Assembly: GCA_002393835.1 (NCBI GenBank)
Contig: DGTW01000345.1
Span: 1 to 13,904 of the forward strand
DNA from: Treponema sp. UBA4326
GTDB taxonomy: Bacteria; Spirochaetota; Spirochaetia; Treponematales; Treponemataceae
Reading direction: 5' to 3'
DNA: 13,904 nt
The first letter of the stretch is position 1. The number at the start of each line of letters is the position of its first letter. Of the stretch, positions 1-6,881 are shown in pieces. A program made the translations under genes and the position numbers. A model generated the notes under the pieces. The model was not told where the DNA came from. It did not search any database and saw only the letters and a list, made by a program, of their open reading frames with translations.

Positions 1-869
1 TTATGCATGGCTGCAACAATTTCTGCACTTACTGCATTGTTCCCTATGTACGTGGTCGTGAGGTAAGTCGCCGGGTAGACCAAATCTTAGCCGAAATCGA
101 CTTCCTCACCAAGGCAAATGTCAAGGAAATCACACTTTTGGGGCAGAATGTAAACGCTTACAAGGGCGAGGACGGCACCTCTTTCCCCCAGCTTTTGGAA
201 AAAATCTGCCGCCACATCGACGAGACTAAATCTACTATCAAGTGGGTTAGATTCGAGTCTTCAAATCCCAACGATTTTTCTGATGAATTAATCGAAGTCA
301 TCAAAAATAATCCTCATGTCTGCCGGGGCTTCCATATTGCCGCTCAGCATGGAAACAATGAAATTTTAAAGCGCATGAATCGCAAAAACACCCGTGAAGA
401 ATTCATTGAGCTTACAAAAAAATTGCGGGCTTCACTTCCCGGAGTGCAGCTCATTACTGATTTAATGGTTGGCTTTCCAGGAGAAAGCGAGGAGCAGTTT
501 AAGGATATTCTTTCCCTCATGGAAGAAGTCAAATTCGAGTCCAGCTTTATGTATTACTACAACCCGCGGGAAGGAACTCCAGCTGCCAAATACGAAAACC
601 AGATTCCAGTCGAAGAAAAAAAAGCCCGCTTGCAGAAAGTCATCGACTTGCAGTCCAAGCACACTACCGAAGTCATGTCAAAGCGAATTGGCGAGACAAT
701 CGAAGTTCTCTGCGACATTGTTTCCCGACACGACGAATCGGAACTTCTGGGCAAAACCGAGCAGAATGAACGGGTAGCTTTCAAGGCAGACAAAAAACTG
801 ATTGGAACCTTCGTTAAAGTTAAAATAACAAGCTTAAACGGCAATACTTTTAGAGGGGAAATAATATAA
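1..869 (+). CDS. miaB: tRNA-2-methylthio-N6-dimethylallyladenosine synthase MiaB (5' truncated by window)
   Basis: Radical-SAM methylthiotransferase that adds a methylthio group to i6A37 of tRNAs reading UNN codons, using two Fe-S clusters. The window opens inside the gene: the first complete codon (position 3) encodes the Met of the conserved MHGCNNFCTYC segment, which holds the CxxxCxxC cysteines binding the SAM cluster, followed by IVPYVRGREVSR. The radical-SAM barrel covers about residues 1-220 of the visible part, with the family segments LLGQNVNAY and DLMVGFPGE. A TRAM RNA-binding domain (about residues 225-288) ends the protein. 288 residues are visible of a usual ~440-450, so the N-terminal MTTase domain with its own cluster cysteines lies upstream. 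The Met at position 3 is internal, not a start. MtaB or RimO are less likely given the GCNNFCTYCIVPYVRGRE signature, which is typical of MiaB. Confidence 0.95.
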   Translation, partial: MHGCNNFCTYCIVPYVRGREVSRRVDQILAEIDFLTKANVKEITLLGQNVNAYKGEDGTSFPQLLEKICRHIDETKSTIKWVRFESSNPNDFSDELIEVIKNNPHVCRGFHIAAQHGNNEILKRMNRKNTREEFIELTKKLRASLPGVQLITDLMVGFPGESEEQFKDILSLMEEVKFESSFMYYYNPREGTPAAKYENQIPVEEKKARLQKVIDLQSKHTTEVMSKRIGETIEVLCDIVSRHDESELLGKTEQNERVAFKADKKLIGTFVKVKITSLNGNTFRGEII

Positions 870-875
870 AATTTT

Positions 876-953
876 CACAGGGAGAATGGGGCTACAGAGA
901 AATTTTCATATTATGAATTCTCTCTGTGTCCTCTTAAGCTCTGTGAGAAATTC
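876..953 (+). promoter_or_regulatory. Structured leader with competing hairpins before the LapA-like gene
   Basis: The 98-nt gap after miaB contains a hairpin with arms 894-904 and 916-927 (one bulge, 11-nt loop). The octamer GAGAAATT of the left arm recurs at 945-952, so the central arm 915-927 could pair with either copy, the second lying directly before the Shine-Dalgarno at 957-961. A further partial pairing joins 876-883 to 921-928. There is no T-tract, so it is not a classic terminator. A regulatory role is inference; the repeats themselves are seen directly. Confidence 0.3.
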
Positions 954-967
954 AAAAGGAGCAAAAA

Positions 968-1435
968 ATGCCAATAAAACTTATCGGAACTATCATTCTT
1001 TTGATTCTTGTCACGATTTTTGCAGGCGTGAATCTCGACAACAAATGCGACATCACTTTTATCATCCACACTTTTAAGGATGTGCCTGTCTTTATGACTG
1101 TAATCATTTCTTTCGCTATTGGCCTTATTGTTATGTTGCCTTTTACTTTCGGGCGTAGAAAACGAAAGGCTCCAAAGGTTGAGGCAAAAAATGTCGAAAG
1201 TGCTTCCGAGTCAAAAAAAGCAGAAACCGAGTCAAAAACCCTCTTTGACTTTAAAATCAAGCGGGATGCCTCTCCAGAAAAAAGCGAAAAAAAAGAGAAG
1301 AAGTCCATTTTTGGCAGAAAGAAAAAGTCTGCTTCTTCCGAAAGTGCTTCCTCAGATGGAGCTAAGTCAGGGGCCGGAGAAGCTTCGCAGTCAGCTGCTC
1401 ATTCTGATGATGAAAGTACAGGCACTCCAGTATAA
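968..1435 (+). CDS. LapA-like (DUF1049-type) two-helix membrane protein with charged tail
   Basis: 155 residues. Two hydrophobic helices (about residues 4-20 and 37-59) flank a short segment containing NLDNKCDITFII, and the second helix is followed by the basic stretch GRRKRK. This helix, Asn-rich beta-like linker, helix, basic-stop arrangement matches the lipopolysaccharide assembly protein A domain family (DUF1049). Residues 62-155 are low-complexity, rich in Ser, Glu, Lys and Ala, and probably disordered on the cytoplasmic side. The start is supported by AAAGGAG (956-961 region) six bases before the ATG. The next gene begins on the base after its stop, so the two are translationally linked. 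In E. coli the LapA/LapB pair controls LpxC and LPS synthesis; treponemes generally lack classical LPS, so that role should not be carried over. No partner LapB is visible here. Confidence 0.7.
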   Translation: MPIKLIGTIILLILVTIFAGVNLDNKCDITFIIHTFKDVPVFMTVIISFAIGLIVMLPFTFGRRKRKAPKVEAKNVESASESKKAETESKTLFDFKIKRDASPEKSEKKEKKSIFGRKKKSASSESASSDGAKSGAGEASQSAAHSDDESTGTPV

Positions 1436-2062
1436 ATGTCAGGCCGCTGTGTTATAATCGGGGCTGCCCCCATCAAAAATTTCAGAAAAATCCGCACCTT
1501 CCTTCGCTCCGATGATTTTGTCATCGTGTGCGATGGCGGCTTAAATCACATTCGAAAACTAAAAGTCAGGCCAAATTTAATTATAGGTGACTTTGATTCC
1601 CACAAAAATCCCCATTCAAAAATAGAGACAATCGTTCTTCCTCACGAAAAAGATGATACTGATTCCGTCTTTGCCTTAAAAACTGCTCTTAACAGGGGCT
1701 TCAGGGACTTTCTTTTCATTGGAATGCTTGGCGCCCGCTTCGACCATGCTTTGGGAAACCTCTACATGCTTTTAAAATGCCAAAATGAAGGTGTAAAGGC
1801 CCTGATGCTTGACGATTATTCCGAGCTTCTTCTTGTTGGCTCTGAGGAAGTTAAAATTTCTGATGAATATGCCTATTTTTCTCTGCTTAATATCAGCGGA
1901 AAAGCCGGTGGAATAACAATCAAGGATGCTCTTTATAATCTTGAAAATGCCATAATTCCTCAGGAGTACCAGTTCGGGGTCAGTAATGAAGTCCTCCATG
2001 GAAAAAAAGCATCTGTATCAGTTAAAGAAGGCTGTCTTCTCCTTGTTAAAGTCTGGAAATAA
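1436..2062 (+). CDS. thiN: Thiamine pyrophosphokinase
   Basis: 208 residues, the normal length of bacterial thiamine pyrophosphokinase, which transfers pyrophosphate from ATP to thiamine to give the cofactor TPP and AMP in the cytoplasm. Family motifs appear in order: CDGG (32-35), GDFDS (51-55), KDDTD (72-76), GARFDHALGN (99-108) and SNE (183-185) in the C-terminal thiamine-binding beta domain. The acidic residues of the GDFDS and DDTD motifs are the expected metal and ATP ligands. The ATG directly abuts the stop of the upstream LapA-like gene and no good Shine-Dalgarno is visible, so translation probably depends on ribosomes finishing that gene. No thiamine biosynthesis genes are nearby, which fits salvage of imported thiamine, but this is inference from one window. 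Confidence 0.93.
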   Translation: MSGRCVIIGAAPIKNFRKIRTFLRSDDFVIVCDGGLNHIRKLKVRPNLIIGDFDSHKNPHSKIETIVLPHEKDDTDSVFALKTALNRGFRDFLFIGMLGARFDHALGNLYMLLKCQNEGVKALMLDDYSELLLVGSEEVKISDEYAYFSLLNISGKAGGITIKDALYNLENAIIPQEYQFGVSNEVLHGKKASVSVKEGCLLLVKVWK

Positions 2063-2079
2063 TTCTCTTTTTAAAAATG

Positions 2080-2132
2080 AAAATATAACAAATATAAATT
2101 TTTGTTATATTTTATCTCAGCTTTGTTATATT
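2080..2132. repeat. Three copies of an 11-bp motif (one inverted, two direct) before the chemotaxis receptor gene
   Basis: TTTGTTATATT occurs at 2101-2111 and 2122-2132, exactly 21 bp apart (about two helical turns), and its inverse AATATAACAAA at 2082-2092. The first two copies form a perfect 13-bp inverted repeat (2080-2092 with 2101-2113, 8-bp spacer). The third copy abuts the proposed -35 box. This arrangement suggests a protein-binding array; the first pair could also act as a weak AT-only terminator hairpin for thiN. Confidence 0.5.
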
Positions 2133-2134
2133 AT

Positions 2135-2163
2135 TTGCTTATACTTATTTTAAGACTTATAAT
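2135..2163 (+). promoter_or_regulatory. Putative sigma-70 type promoter of the chemotaxis receptor gene
   Basis: TTGCTT (2135-2140), a 17-bp spacer and a perfect TATAAT (2158-2163). Transcription would begin near 2170, just upstream of the ribosome binding site. The -35 matches consensus only in its TTG, and the region is AT-rich, so chance matches are possible. Confidence 0.45.
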
Positions 2164-2170
2164 AGAAAAT

Positions 2171-2176
2171 AGAGGT
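2171..2176 (+). promoter_or_regulatory. Ribosome binding site fixing the chemotaxis receptor start
   Basis: AGAGGT lies six bases before the ATG at 2183. The reading frame is open back to a TTG at 2102, but that codon sits in the inverted repeat, lacks a Shine-Dalgarno and would precede the promoter, so the ATG at 2183 is preferred. Confidence 0.65.
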
Positions 2177-2182
2177 ACATTT

Positions 2183-3994
2183 ATGGAATCAGAAAGAAGG
2201 GGCATCAGCCTCTTTAAAAAGATTTTCAGCGGATACATTATCGCAATAATTGATATTGTCATTATTTCAGTGATTATTGTCGTTCATGCACAGGGCTTCA
2301 GCAAAAATGCAGAAAAAGTCCGGGACGAAATTCTTCCCAACACACTTAAAGCTAAGGACATGCAACTTCATGTAATTCAGGTTCAGCAGTGGCTTACCGA
2401 TATTTCGGCAACTCGTGGAGCGGAAGGTTATGATGACGGTTACGATGAAGCTGCCGAACATGCAAAAGCTTTCAAGGAAATCCTAGAGAACTTCAAGGAC
2501 TTCTACCGTAAGCACAATGAAAACGGAAAGATTTCTGAACTTGAGGCTATGTCAAAGGCTTTTGACGGCTACTACGAAATGGGTAGGCAGATGGCCGCAG
2601 CTTACATTGAGTACGGACCTGATGAAGGCAACAAATTCATGGAAAAATTCGACCCCTATGCCGAAGAAATTTCCGAAATGGTTGATGCTTTCGTTGAAAA
2701 TCTGAGCACAATGCTTGTCGATAATGTCAGCCTTATAAGTGACAATGCAGACAATCTCTTAAACCGTTCCATCGTAATTGGAGTTCTTGCATCTATTATT
2801 CTTTTGATAATTGGTCTCATAATAGCCCGTAAAATCGTAGAGCCAATCAAGCGCTTTACTTTCGTTCTCAAAGACATTTCAGAAGGAGAAGGTGATTTAA
2901 CCCGCACAATCGAAGTTTCTTCACGAGATGAAATCGGGTCAATGGCAAATTACTTTAACGAGACTTTTGCAAAAATCCGCCAGCTTGTTTCTCTTGTTCA
3001 GGCTCAGTCTTCAAGGCTTGGAGCCGTAAGCGAAGACCTTTCTTCAAATATGACCGAAACTGCCTCTGCAATCAATGAGATTTCGGCCAACATCAAGAGC
3101 ATAAACGGCCAGACGGTAAATCAGGCTGCCAGCGTCACAGAAACCAGCAGTACCATGGAGCAAATTTCTCACGGAATCAATAGGCTCAACTCCCTTATCA
3201 ACGAGCAGGCTTCCAACATCAACGAGTCGACCACATCAATCAACGACCTTATTCAGAATATGGATGTAGCTACGACAACGCTCATTCGCAATGCAGAGAA
3301 TATTCGCCAGCTCACTGAAACATCTGAATCAGGAAAAAATGCCCTCGATAAAATTACCAATGCAATCCAGGAAGTTGCTGACGAGTCTCGCGGGCTTATG
3401 GAAATCAGTGGCGTAATTCAGAATATTGCAAGTGAGACAAACCTTCTTGCAATGAATGCGGCAATTGAGGCGGCTCACGCAGGCGAAACAGGAAAAGGAT
3501 TTGCTGTCGTTGCAGATGAAGTCCGAAAACTTGCTGAGTCATCTTCTGCACAAACCAAGACAATCGAAGCTGCCCTCAAAAAAATCACTACATCTATCAA
3601 AGTCGTTACTGATTTCTCAAAGGATGTCGTTGAGAAATTCGTGCTGATTGAAAAAGGAGTGAACACAGTTTCTGAGCAGGAACATTCAATCCGCAGAACG
3701 ATGGAAGAACACAGCGAAAATAGCAAGAATGTCCTTTCATCAATAACAAGTTTGCGTGACCTTACCCAGAAAGTTCAAAAAAGCTCTGTTGAGATGCTTG
3801 AAGGCAGCAATCAGATTACCCACGAGGCCAAGAACATGACAGCCATCACACAGGAAATCAACGGTGGAATGAATGAAATGGCCACTGGAGCAGACCAGAT
3901 AACCGAAGCCGTAAACACTGTAAACAGTCTCACCGTGGAAACCCAGAGCAGCATCAACGCCTTGAATAATGAAGTCAACAAGTTCAAGGTGTAA
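2183..3994 (+). CDS. Methyl-accepting chemotaxis protein
   Basis: 603-residue transmembrane chemoreceptor that passes a periplasmic stimulus to CheA/CheW to bias flagellar rotation. Order: TM1 (about 15-37), periplasmic helical sensor (38-195), TM2 (196-217), HAMP linker (217-270, with VEPIKRF and DLTRTI), and cytoplasmic signalling domain (about 290-603) with the hairpin tip [17 protein letters not shown] followed by [21 protein letters not shown]. The sensor is long, all-helical and has no PAS or Cache signature; it resembles four-helix-bundle sensors and contains the segment [13 protein letters not shown] (67-79) close to TM1. The ligand cannot be read from sequence. The C-terminus ends NKFKV with no CheR-binding pentapeptide (NWETF-like). 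The gene appears monocistronic, with its own promoter region and a terminator beginning at its stop codon. Confidence 0.95.
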   Translation: MESERRGISLFKKIFSGYIIAIIDIVIISVIIVVHAQGFSKNAEKVRDEILPNTLKAKDMQLHVIQVQQWLTDISATRGAEGYDDGYDEAAEHAKAFKEILENFKDFYRKHNENGKISELEAMSKAFDGYYEMGRQMAAAYIEYGPDEGNKFMEKFDPYAEEISEMVDAFVENLSTMLVDNVSLISDNADNLLNRSIVIGVLASIILLIIGLIIARKIVEPIKRFTFVLKDISEGEGDLTRTIEVSSRDEIGSMANYFNETFAKIRQLVSLVQAQSSRLGAVSEDLSSNMTETASAINEISANIKSINGQTVNQAASVTETSSTMEQISHGINRLNSLINEQASNINESTTSINDLIQNMDVATTTLIRNAENIRQLTETSESGKNALDKITNAIQEVADESRGLMEISGVIQNIASETNLLAMNAAIEAAHAGETGKGFAVVADEVRKLAESSSAQTKTIEAALKKITTSIKVVTDFSKDVVEKFVLIEKGVNTVSEQEHSIRRTMEEHSENSKNVLSSITSLRDLTQKVQKSSVEMLEGSNQITHEAKNMTAITQEINGGMNEMATGADQITEAVNTVNSLTVETQSSINALNNEVNKFKV

Positions 3995-4039
3995 AAAAAA
4001 GCGAGTTTTGAGAATTAAAATCAAAACTCGCTTTTTTTT
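3993..4039. terminator. Bidirectional intrinsic terminator between the chemotaxis receptor gene and pheS
   Basis: Perfect 19-bp inverted repeat: 3993-4011 pairs with 4021-4039 around a 9-nt loop. The GC-containing core is GCGAGTTTTGA; the outer arms are eight A on the left and eight T on the right, giving a U-tract on both strands. It lies between convergent genes, and the receptor stop codon TAA (3992-3994) overlaps the left arm. Confidence 0.93.
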
Positions 4040-4069
4040 GGTTTATTTCAGGTGATGCGGGGAAAATGT

Positions 4070-5626
4070 CTAGAACTTTGCCTTTCTTAATCGGACTTCC
4101 TCAATGTTCTCGCTGAAGAGTTCTCGCAAATCGTTCAATCCCAGTGCCATAAGGGCCATTCGGTCAATACCCATACCCCAGGCAAGAACAGGAACATCTA
4201 CGCCCATTGATTTAGTGACTTCTGGTCGGAAGATTCCGGCACCACCAAGCTCAAACCAGCCCAAAACAGGGTGTTTAATATGAACTTCAACAGAAGGCTC
4301 CGTGAACGGGAAGTAGCCAGGAACATATTTGACCTCAGTTGCACCTGCGATTTCCTTTGCGAACATCTCAAGGAAGCCGAGCAGCGTGCGAAGGTTTACA
4401 TCTTCTCCAAGAACGATTCCCTCTGTCTGATAGAAGTCGCTCAAGTGAGTTGCGTCAACTTTGTCGTAGCGGAAACATCGTGCGATACCGAAGTATTTGC
4501 CCGGGATTTCTGCCTTGTGAAGCTGGTGAGCTGAAAGGACTGTGCCCTGTGAGCGCAAAACTAAGCGGCGTGTAAACTCGTGGTCGAAATTGTAGTTCCA
4601 TCCACGGCTTCCCGTGTTGCCGCCGTTTTTGTGAGTGTTAGCAACATTTGAAAGCCAGGGCTCTTCGATTTCTTTTGCGTGAGTAGGATTTTTGATTCGG
4701 TAAACATCGTGGATGTCGCGGGCAGCATGGAACTGCGGCATGAAGAGAGCGTCACCGTTCCAGAATTCTGTCTCTACGAGCGGGCCGTCGAATTCCTGGA
4801 AGCCAAGCGAGCAAAGCTTGTCCTTAACATGCTCCAAGAACTGAACATAAGGATTTGTGCGGCCAGGAATGATTCGTGCCGGCGAAATTGCGATATTGTA
4901 ACCACGGAAGGTGCCATTCTTCCATTCGCCAGAAGCGAGCATCTGCGGAGTGACGGCACCAAGCTCTTCGCCTGTGATTCCGGCTTTTTTGAGGGCTGCG
5001 ACAACATCAGCGGCGGCAGCTTCAAGTTTGTAAACGACAGTCTCTCGCTCAATGATTTTGAATGGTGAGTCGGCAGCACCCCGTTTTTTTGCGTAGTTTG
5101 TGATGACCTTTTGCTCTTCAGCATTCAAAGAGGCGTTGTCGAGCTGACCATTTTCTGCTTTTGCGGCTCGCTCAAACAATTCACTTGCGATTTTGATGTT
5201 TGCAGGCGTTTCGGCTCCTGAATACTCAGCCTTTTTTTCTGCATTCATTTTGAGAACGCCAGACTTAGAAAGAGCACCAAAAGCTGAGCCTACATCCTTC
5301 TGCTCCAGGCCGGTGCCAGCGGCGATTTCCGGCAAAAGTTTTGCGCCATTTTCTTTTACAAAGTTGATGATTCGGACTTCAGGAATTCCGTCTTTTGCAT
5401 AAGAGCGGCCCAAGTCAGTGATTTCATAGAAAGTGTGCGGTGTCTTGCTTACGACAGAAAGAAGCTCCTTGCCGCCAAGCCAGGAAAAAGCCTGATTTGC
5501 ATGGCCTTCTTTGTATTCCAGCTCTTTTTGCAGCTTTTCTGATGTTAATTCGTCTTTTGCCGTGTAGTTAAGAAGAACTTTGATTTCAAGTGGATGAAGG
5601 TTTTTGATGATGTTTTGAATGTCCAT
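4070..5626 (-). CDS. pheS: Phenylalanyl-tRNA synthetase alpha subunit, archaeal/eukaryotic-type
   Basis: 518 residues, against about 330-350 for ordinary bacterial PheS. Residues 1 to about 240 hold winged-helix-like modules resembling those preceding the catalytic core of archaeal and eukaryotic alpha chains (for example YEITDLGRSYAKDGIPE near 67-83). The class II catalytic core spans about 255-518: FDGPLVETEFWN, FMPQFHAARD, motif 2 region 356-400 with FRYDKVDATHLSDFYQTEG, FTEPSVEV (441-448), FELGGAGIFRPE and motif 3 GMGIDRMALMALG (484-496). The HTH-type box of motif 2, usually RTHT(S/T), reads RSQGT here (358-362). The partner pheT is not in the window. The start at 5626 has only a weak upstream AGAG. 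Spirochaete PheRS is known to be of the archaeal genre, so this supports the taxonomic call. Confidence 0.95.
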   Translation of the reverse strand: MDIQNIIKNLHPLEIKVLLNYTAKDELTSEKLQKELEYKEGHANQAFSWLGGKELLSVVSKTPHTFYEITDLGRSYAKDGIPEVRIINFVKENGAKLLPEIAAGTGLEQKDVGSAFGALSKSGVLKMNAEKKAEYSGAETPANIKIASELFERAAKAENGQLDNASLNAEEQKVITNYAKKRGAADSPFKIIERETVVYKLEAAAADVVAALKKAGITGEELGAVTPQMLASGEWKNGTFRGYNIAISPARIIPGRTNPYVQFLEHVKDKLCSLGFQEFDGPLVETEFWNGDALFMPQFHAARDIHDVYRIKNPTHAKEIEEPWLSNVANTHKNGGNTGSRGWNYNFDHEFTRRLVLRSQGTVLSAHQLHKAEIPGKYFGIARCFRYDKVDATHLSDFYQTEGIVLGEDVNLRTLLGFLEMFAKEIAGATEVKYVPGYFPFTEPSVEVHIKHPVLGWFELGGAGIFRPEVTKSMGVDVPVLAWGMGIDRMALMALGLNDLRELFSENIEEVRLRKAKF

Positions 5627-5659
5627 TTTTATAACTCTGTATTTTGATTTGGTTTTTAT

Positions 5660-5692
5660 AAAAAAGTTGAGCCAGCTCTTTTGAACTGGCCC
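5660..5692 (-). terminator. Intrinsic terminator after the small secreted protein gene
   Basis: On the minus strand GGGCCAGTT (5684-5692) pairs with AGCTGGCTC (5669-5677) as a 9-bp stem with two G-U pairs and a 6-nt loop, followed after three bases by six T (5660-5665). It ends the transcript of the gene finishing at 5715 and separates it from pheS, whose own promoter would then have to lie in the remaining ~35 bp before its start or overlap the terminator. Confidence 0.75.
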
Positions 5693-5714
5693 ATTGCATT
5701 AGCGAGTTGAGCGC

Positions 5715-6107
5715 TTAGCGAGTGAACTGCACGTAGCTGTGATAAACTACTCGCTTGATGTTCTTCTCGTCTTTGTAGTATTTGATGTCTGGCTTGCGCA
5801 AGAACTTGTAGTTAAAATACTGATTTTGCTTCTGGAAGTCCTGAAGACAGGCAATTGTTGTGTCCTGAGCATCGCCCTGATCAAATGATACGGCCATGCA
5901 AGTATAATAAATGTGAGCTTCGTCAGTGAGCGGCGTATAGTTAATCTGAACTTTTGCAGTTCTGTTTGTGGTATGCTGATCTTCTGGAACTATTGTCTGT
6001 GTTTTCATTAAGTCAGTCTTATCTTTTGTTAACTCTTCGATTTCGTCAGCAAAAGAGAATCCGGCGAAACAAAAAAGAACAACAAAAATAGTCAAAAATT
6101 TTTTCAT
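5715..6107 (-). CDS. Small secreted protein of unknown function
   Basis: 130 residues when started at the ATG at 6107, chosen because a perfect AAGGAGG (6114-6120) lies six bases upstream and the resulting N-terminus MKKFLTIFVVLFCFAGFSFA is a textbook signal peptide, with predicted cleavage before DEIEE. An in-frame ATG at 6146 would bury the signal and overlap a palindrome. The mature part, about 110 residues, is hydrophilic, starts with an acidic/lysine-rich helix-like stretch, contains two cysteines (in YYTCMAV and IACLQDF) that could form a disulfide in the periplasm, and ends in a Tyr/Phe-rich beta-like segment. There is no lipobox, so it is probably periplasmic or exported rather than a lipoprotein. 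I do not recognise the family. It has its own upstream regulatory region and downstream terminator, so it appears to be a single-gene unit, with the strongest ribosome binding site in the window. Confidence 0.8.
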   Translation of the reverse strand: MKKFLTIFVVLFCFAGFSFADEIEELTKDKTDLMKTQTIVPEDQHTTNRTAKVQINYTPLTDEAHIYYTCMAVSFDQGDAQDTTIACLQDFQKQNQYFNYKFLRKPDIKYYKDEKNIKRVVYHSYVQFTR

Positions 6108-6113
6108 AAAAAA

Positions 6114-6120
6114 CCTCCTT
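6114..6120 (-). promoter_or_regulatory. Strong Shine-Dalgarno of the small secreted protein gene
   Basis: AAGGAGG, six bases from the ATG at 6107. It decides the start against the in-frame upstream ATG at 6146 and predicts strong translation. Confidence 0.85.
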
Positions 6121-6125
6121 GGTAT

Positions 6126-6140
6126 GTTACTTAAAGTAAC
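6126..6140. promoter_or_regulatory. Perfect palindrome in the upstream region of the small secreted protein gene
   Basis: GTTACTT-A-AAGTAAC, seven bases each side of a single central base, five bases upstream of the Shine-Dalgarno. A one-base loop makes an RNA hairpin of the full stem unlikely, so a dimeric repressor or activator site in DNA is the better reading. An upstream TTGAAT (minus strand, near 6155-6160) and a poor -10-like TACTTT overlapping the palindrome would place it in the promoter; this part is uncertain. Confidence 0.45.
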
Positions 6141-6167
6141 GCGCATATCACTTTATTCAATTAAATT

Positions 6168-6210
6168 TAAGACTTATTAAAAAGTTACGGAATTTAATTA
6201 AAAAGTCTTA
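6168..6210. repeat. AT-rich inverted repeat at the end of the four-gene operon
   Basis: TAAGACTT (6168-6175) pairs with AAGTCTTA (6203-6210), and inner arms ATTAAA (6176-6181) and TTTAAT (6193-6198) can also pair. It spans the last codons and stop of the exported protein gene. It is weak and has no clear U-tract, so it may be only a poor terminator or an mRNA 3'-end structure. Confidence 0.3.
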
Positions 6211-6881
6211 TATTCTACTATTCTATCCGTTTCCATAAAAAAATCAAGGGAAACTTTATATCTTCCGGCATCAATGCCAATCTTCGGCGGTTCTCGCATT
6301 AAAACCCTGCCTGCAATTTCCTTTGGTTTTGACTTAATCCACTTGCGCTCATAGTTTCTGACAGCAAGTTTAAGGGCTTCTGCACAGGCTTTTTGGATTC
6401 CGTCAAAACCATCGGACAGTTTTGCGTAGCCTTCCCCCTGAATCTTCGGATGAAGAACAGATTGCCAGCCCTTGAAGGAATAAATCTGATTGTCAGTGCG
6501 GCGGTATTCTATCCAGCAGTTGAGCACGGAATCTTCAATCCATGGTTTTGTGTAGTTTATTGATTTTATTTCATCTTCGTTTAACTCATTTACCGGGTGA
6601 AACTCGAAGAATTCCTGCACGCCACGAGCCTTGTCGTAGGGAACATACTCAAATTCCCAGCCGTAAACCATTCCTGAAAGAATGAAAGGTGCCAATTCCC
6701 GGATTTTTTTTGCGGGAAGCTCGAATTTGTTTTTTCCAGAGCTTTCGATTCCGGGATAGGCATCTCTGGCAGCCCAAATGGCAAAGCGTACCATTCGTTC
6801 TTGACTCACATCTTGGGCAAAGAGAGGAAGGAAAAGAAAAATCAGCAGGGAAAAAATTATCTTCTGTAAGCGTCTTTCCAT
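6198..6881 (-). CDS. Exported protein of unknown function, last gene of the four-gene operon
   Basis: 227 residues beginning with a signal peptide (basic MERRLQK, hydrophobic 8-21, probable cleavage after LFA at 22). The mature protein of about 205 residues has mixed alpha/beta character with aromatic-rich stretches such as SGMVYGWEFEYVPYDKARG (69-87) and a basic segment ERKWIKSKPKE (178-188). Two cysteines (122 and 166) could form a periplasmic disulfide. No lipobox, metal motif or catalytic signature is visible and I do not recognise the family. Its ATG lies inside the 3' end of the rhomboid gene (25-nt overlap, different frame) and has no clear Shine-Dalgarno, so translation is probably coupled. 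Its position after a rhomboid protease raises, without proving, a functional link. Confidence 0.75.
   Translation of the reverse strand: MERRLQKIIFSLLIFLFLPLFAQDVSQERMVRFAIWAARDAYPGIESSGKNKFELPAKKIRELAPFILSGMVYGWEFEYVPYDKARGVQEFFEFHPVNELNEDEIKSINYTKPWIEDSVLNCWIEYRRTDNQIYSFKGWQSVLHPKIQGEGYAKLSDGFDGIQKACAEALKLAVRNYERKWIKSKPKEIAGRVLMREPPKIGIDAGRYKVSLDFFMETDRIVEYKTF

Noticed and set aside
886..1077. Open frame of 63 codons in the leader and over the start of the LapA-like gene
   Set aside because: Its ATG is only one base from the AGGGAG stretch, it overlaps the well-supported LapA-like gene by about 110 bases in another frame, and its sequence shows no domain-like pattern.
2080..2113. Inverted repeat as a standard terminator of thiN
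   Set aside because: The stem is almost purely A-T and only four T follow, so efficient termination is doubtful; the additional third copy of the arm favours a binding-site reading.
2102..2182. N-terminal extension of the chemotaxis receptor from a TTG at 2102
   Set aside because: It would begin inside the inverted repeat and upstream of the promoter, without a Shine-Dalgarno; the ATG at 2183 has AGAGGT and gives a normal receptor N-terminus.
4679..5068. 129-codon open frame on the plus strand opposite pheS
   Set aside because: It is fully antisense to a highly conserved gene, with no ribosome binding site or family-like sequence.
6108..6146. Start of the small secreted protein at the upstream ATG (6146)
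   Set aside because: It would place 13 residues before the signal peptide and overlap the palindrome, while the ATG at 6107 has a perfect AAGGAGG.
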